Below the pieces are notes generated by a model. It ran no database searches. It saw nothing but the letters and a program-made list of their open reading frames with translations, and had not been told where the DNA came from. Both the position numbers and the translations under genes were made by a program. Shown here piece by piece: positions 12,525 to 15,170 of a stretch of DNA of 15,170 bases. Position 1 is the first letter of the stretch, and the number at the start of each line of letters is the position of its first letter. Source of the stretch: JBAZTA01 sp964588175 (GTDB lineage Bacteria > Omnitrophota > Gorgyraeia > Gygaellales > Profunditerraquicolaceae); NCBI GenBank assembly GCA_964588175.1, contig CAZPNW010000098.1:1-15170 (forward strand). Direction: 5' to 3'.

Positions 12525-13556
12525 ATGGCAAAGATCGGAATTCTTACCGGCGGAGGAGATTGCCCCGGTTTAAACCCTGTTATCAGAGCAGTCGTAAGAA
12601 AAGCATTCAATGAAGGCTATCAAGTGATCGGGATCAAAAACGGATGGAAAGGCCTCATGGAAAATGATACTACCGAATTGAATCTCGATTCCATTTCAGG
12701 CATCTTACCCAAAGGCGGAACGATCTTAGGCACAAGCCGCACGAATCCTTATAAGAAAGAAAACGGGGTCGAAAAAGTCAAAGAGACCTATAAAAAGCTC
12801 GGGTTAGACGCTTTGATCGCTGTGGGAGGGGAAGACACCCTGGGAGTAGCATCAAAGTTACCGAAAGACGGGCTCAAGAATGTCGTCGGAGTCCCCAAGA
12901 CCATCGATAACGATCTGTCTTCAACCGATTATACGTTCGGGTTTGACACTGCTTTAAATATCGCCACTGAATGTATTGACCGTCTCCACACTACAGCCGA
13001 AAGCCACCATCGGATCATGGTCGCCGAAGTCATGGGCCGCCACGCGGGCTGGATCGCCATTGAAGCAGGTATTGCCGGAGGCGCAGACGTCATCCTGATA
13101 CCGGAACTGCCGATCGATATTGAAGAAGTTTGCTCGCTCATCAAAAAAAGGCATTCCCGCGGCAAAACATTCAGTATTGTTGTGGTAGCTGAAGGAGCTC
13201 AATTTAAGGCTAAAACAATGATCACCCAGGAAGAAAAACTAGACGAATTCGGCCATGTACGCCTTGGCGGGATCGGTGACCAGCTCGCGAAAGAAATTGA
13301 AAAACGTACCGGGTATGAAACCAGGGTGACCGTACTTGGGCATATTCAAAGAGGCGGGTCTCCCACCGCATTTGACAGGGTACTGGGGACCAGGTTCGGG
13401 GTCAAAGCCGTGGAATTAGTCAAAAACAAAGACTTCGGGAAAATGGTAGCTTTAAAAGGCGATAAGATCATCGCAGTACCCTTAGAAGACGCGGTGAAAG
13501 ACTTAAAAACGGTTGACATGGAACTCTATGAGATCGCGAAAGTGTTTTTCGGTTAA
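12525..13556 (+). CDS. pfkA: 6-phosphofructokinase, predicted pyrophosphate-dependent type
   Basis: A 343-residue group A phosphofructokinase with IGILTGGGDCPGLNPVIRAV, GTSRTNP, VGGEDTLGVA, GVPKTIDNDLSSTDYTFGFD, MGRHAGWIA and GHIQRGGSPTAFDR. The catalytic TIDND and the fructose-6-phosphate-binding MGR and Arg/His residues are present. Two positions tell phosphoryl donors apart: Asp104 (in GGED) instead of Gly, and Lys125 (in PKTID) instead of Gly. Asp plus Lys is the pattern of PPi-dependent enzymes such as that of Amycolatopsis; ATP enzymes usually carry Gly at both. A PPi enzyme would run reversibly between fructose 6-phosphate and the 1,6-bisphosphate. The start ATG 12525 has AAGGAGG upstream. 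The donor prediction rests on these residues only. Confidence 0.93.
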   Translation: MAKIGILTGGGDCPGLNPVIRAVVRKAFNEGYQVIGIKNGWKGLMENDTTELNLDSISGILPKGGTILGTSRTNPYKKENGVEKVKETYKKLGLDALIAVGGEDTLGVASKLPKDGLKNVVGVPKTIDNDLSSTDYTFGFDTALNIATECIDRLHTTAESHHRIMVAEVMGRHAGWIAIEAGIAGGADVILIPELPIDIEEVCSLIKKRHSRGKTFSIVVVAEGAQFKAKTMITQEEKLDEFGHVRLGGIGDQLAKEIEKRTGYETRVTVLGHIQRGGSPTAFDRVLGTRFGVKAVELVKNKDFGKMVALKGDKIIAVPLEDAVKDLKTVDMELYEIAKVFFG

Positions 13557-13617
13557 AGAAAACACCTGTCTTTGCTTAAGAATATCCCTATAATACTTAC
13601 GGAGGATAAAATTTATT

Positions 13618-14184
13618 ATGCGTGATAAAATCAAAGACTTGTTTTTAGAAAGCATACAAGTAAAAGAAGACCTGCTCCATTCAAGCATCGGGCAGATCAT
13701 CGATATCGCCACCCTGATGATCGAATCGATCAAGAAAGGGGGGAAAGTGATCCTCTTTGGTAATGGCGGTTCAGCCAGTGACAGCCAGCACATCGCCGCA
13801 GAATTAGTCGGCAGATTCAGAAAAGAAAGAAGCGCTTTAGCGGCGATCGCCCTGACCACGAACACCTCGATATTGACTTCTCTGGCAAACGACTACAGCT
13901 ATGAAATAGTTTTTTCCAGGCAGATCGAAGCGCTCGGGCAGAAAAACGATATTGCCATAGGGATATCTACCAGCGGGAAAGCAAAAAACGTCGCCGCGGG
14001 TATAAAACAAGCTAAAAAGATGGGCATCAAAACCATAGCGTTAACCGGAGGCGACGGAGGAGAACTGGCAAAGTTAGCCGATATCTCGCTGATCGTGCCG
14101 TCACTGGTTACCGCCAGGATCCAAGAAGCTCATATTACTTTAGGGCACATTATATGCGAACTAGTAGAACAGGAATTCGCTTAG
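13618..14184 (+). CDS. gmhA: Sedoheptulose 7-phosphate isomerase (phosphoheptose isomerase)
   Basis: A 188-residue SIS-domain protein. The phosphate-binding FGNGGSASDSQHIAAELVGRF and the ISTSGKAKNVAAGIK loop are the GmhA signature. His58 and Glu62 in the first motif and Gln169, His172 and His177 near the end correspond to the zinc and acid/base region of GmhA. It turns sedoheptulose 7-phosphate into D-glycero-manno-heptose 7-phosphate, the first step to ADP- or GDP-heptose for LPS core or surface glycans. A Shine-Dalgarno GGAGG lies about 12 bases before the ATG, slightly long. The 3' end overlaps rfaE2 by 31 bases, and both serve the same pathway. Confidence 0.95.
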   Translation: MRDKIKDLFLESIQVKEDLLHSSIGQIIDIATLMIESIKKGGKVILFGNGGSASDSQHIAAELVGRFRKERSALAAIALTTNTSILTSLANDYSYEIVFSRQIEALGQKNDIAIGISTSGKAKNVAAGIKQAKKMGIKTIALTGGDGGELAKLADISLIVPSLVTARIQEAHITLGHIICELVEQEFA

Positions 14185-14657
14185 AAGAGAAAATAAAGGA
14201 CCTGCGGCAACTGCAGAGGATCATCCGTTCATTGAAATCTCAAGGTAAGCAGGTTGTATTTACCAACGGCTGTTTTGACTTGTTGCATTACGGGCATGTC
14301 AAATATTTACAAGATGCCAGGAATAAAGGAGACGTCCTTGTGGTCGCCGTCAATAGCGACGCGTCAGTAAGAAAACTTAAAGGAAAGAGCCGGCCGATCG
14401 TGCCGGTTAAAGACAGAGTGAGGGTCATTGCCGGCCTTGCCAGCGTCGATTTTGCGGTCATTTTTAACCAAGATACTCCCTTAACCGTGATACAAGCCTT
14501 GAAACCTGACATATTGGTTAAAGGCGCTGACTGGAACCCCGATGCTATCGTCGGAAAAGATTTTGTAGAATCATACGCGGGGAAAGTCACTACGATACAA
14601 TTTGTCAAAGGCCTTTCGACGACAAACTTAATCAAGAAAATTGCATCTGGTGCATAA
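14154..14657 (+). CDS. rfaE2: D-glycero-beta-D-manno-heptose 1-phosphate adenylyltransferase (HldE C-terminal type)
   Basis: A 167-residue nucleotidyltransferase with FTNGCFDLLHYGHVKYLQDA (HYGH at 45-48, the HxGH ATP site), VAVNSDASVRKLKGKSRPIV, KGADW (123-127) and the closing GLSTTNLI (153-160), the family's ISTTxxI-type motif. It is the adenylyltransferase half of bifunctional HldE/RfaE; the heptose kinase half is absent here and must be encoded elsewhere if the pathway is complete. The start ATG 14154 lies inside gmhA with no strong Shine-Dalgarno, so it probably relies on coupling. The first about 17 residues are not conserved in the family, so a start further in is possible. Confidence 0.93.
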   Translation: MRTSRTGIRLEEKIKDLRQLQRIIRSLKSQGKQVVFTNGCFDLLHYGHVKYLQDARNKGDVLVVAVNSDASVRKLKGKSRPIVPVKDRVRVIAGLASVDFAVIFNQDTPLTVIQALKPDILVKGADWNPDAIVGKDFVESYAGKVTTIQFVKGLSTTNLIKKIASGA

Positions 14658-15087
14658 ATCAAAAGGTATAGACAGGATCATTGACGCGAATGTTAACCGG
14701 CTCAAAGAAGGCCTGAGGGTCTGCGAAGAAATAAGCCGTTTTATCATGAATAACAGGCGCTTGACCTTACAATTCAAGAGGATCAGGCATTCAATCGACA
14801 GGCTGGCAGGAGCGCTCGCTCCGATCACACAACGCGTCAGTGTCAGAGATAGCCGTAAAGACAAAGGTAAGAACATCCACCTTGATACAGAACTCAAAAG
14901 GAACGATTTAGCGGATATTTTTTACGCAAACGTCCAGCGCGCAAAAGAATCCATCCGTGTCTTAGAAGAATTCGCGAAACTAAAAGCGAGCTCTGAAACG
15001 CTGGGATTTAAGAAAGCCCGTTACGAGATCTATGAACTCGAGAAGAAAGTTATTGTTAAACTCCCGAGCTTACGCCGTTATCGATAA
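14641..15087 (+). CDS. thiD2: ThiD2-type hydroxymethylpyrimidine phosphate kinase domain protein
   Basis: A 148-residue protein with the ThiD2 signature IDRIIDANVNRLKEGLRVCE, EISRFIMNN, LKRNDLADIFYANVQRAKES and IRVLEEFAKL, ending FKKARYEIYELEKKV. ThiD2 domains are about 130 residues, are often fused to ThiE and phosphorylate HMP monophosphate but not free HMP (established for characterised members). The two 'DAN.NR..EGLR..EE.(S/A)RF' and 'ANVQRA.E..RVLEEF.K' halves look like an internal repeat. The start is TTG 14641 or GTG 14650; neither has a clear Shine-Dalgarno, and both overlap the rfaE2 end. The stop TAA 15085-15087 comes after 'LRRYR', where fused homologues would run on into ThiE. The ThiE sequence continues in the next frame. 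Confidence 0.85.
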   Translation: MHLVHKSKGIDRIIDANVNRLKEGLRVCEEISRFIMNNRRLTLQFKRIRHSIDRLAGALAPITQRVSVRDSRKDKGKNIHLDTELKRNDLADIFYANVQRAKESIRVLEEFAKLKASSETLGFKKARYEIYELEKKVIVKLPSLRRYR

Positions 15088-15170
15088 AGAAGCCTTAGGC
15101 AATGCCTCGTTAAGGAAACGGCTTGAATGCATCAAAAGCTCAAAAGTCGATATTGTACAATTACGGGACA
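15053..15170 (+). CDS. thiE: Thiamine-phosphate synthase, N-terminal part (3' partial)
   Basis: The +1 frame relative to thiD2 reads RAYAVIDKEALG and then RLECIKSSKVDIVQLRD, the first beta strand and the DIVQLRD strand of the ThiE TIM barrel. It runs off the right edge after 39 codons. A TTG at 15053-15055 preceded by AGAAGAAAG is the nearest start in this frame, and would overlap thiD2 by 35 bases. Removing one T from the TT at about 15075-15076 would join the two frames as KLPSYAVIDKE, so a fused ThiD2-ThiE gene with a frameshift is a real alternative. ThiE condenses HMP diphosphate with thiazole phosphate to thiamin phosphate. Confidence 0.75.
   Translation, partial: MLNSRAYAVIDKEALGNASLRKRLECIKSSKVDIVQLRD

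Noticed and set aside
13589..13594. TATAAT before gmhA as a promoter
   Set aside because: The hexamer at the correct distance (CTGTCT) matches the -35 consensus at only three positions; possible but unsupported.

Overview
The window looks like a chromosomal stretch from an uncultured diderm bacterium, most plausibly Omnitrophota (formerly OP3) or a close relative. That placement is inferred from gene content and order, not from a marker phylogeny. Supporting points are LPS heptose genes (gmhA, rfaE2) beside a Bacillota-like acetyl-CoA carboxylase/Asp23/AmaP block, a MEMO1-family gene, ThiD2-type thiamin synthesis, a DUF1844 protein, a surface protein with a prealbumin-like domain, and frequent GTG/TTG starts. 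There is no mobile element, CRISPR array, rRNA or tRNA that I can see.

Left part (1-4851): the 3' end of a forward surface-protein gene meets a reverse two-gene unit. That unit reads, from right to left, promoter (1146-1174), a cyclic-di-GMP-I (GEMM-I) type aptamer (about 1005-1085), two successive intrinsic terminators (970-1003 and 931-969), a small ribbon-helix-helix-like protein (657-917), an intercistronic hairpin (613-649) and a small secreted protein (239-592). The loop of the second terminator is an exact 11-nt complement of the 5' strand of the aptamer. I consider this the most interesting signal here. Further right, on the same strand, a large GH94-like (cellobiose phosphorylase-type) enzyme fills 1232-4483 with its own promoter. 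The 368-base gap that follows holds GC-rich inverted repeats, two opposing arrays of heptamer repeats, and a near-consensus promoter pointing right.

Right part (4852-15170): every gene reads forward with short gaps or overlaps, which suggests one long operon or a few nested ones. The order is rpsU (GTG start), a xylose-isomerase-like TIM barrel protein, a MEMO1/AmmeMemoRadiSam B protein, DUF1844, a Trm112/YcaR-like zinc ribbon, aroQ, an M24 Xaa-Pro aminopeptidase, efp, accB, accC, an Asp23 protein, an AmaP-like membrane protein, a predicted pyrophosphate-type pfkA, gmhA, rfaE2, thiD2 and the start of thiE, which runs off the end. aroQ-pepP-efp-accB-accC-Asp23 is a widely conserved order. It groups precursor supply (shikimate pathway), proline-linked translation and peptide turnover (EF-P, Xaa-Pro peptidase) and fatty-acid initiation. 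Downstream come central carbon flux, LPS heptose activation and thiamin synthesis. A second heptamer array lies directly before the aminopeptidase start, and a possible structured leader lies before accB.
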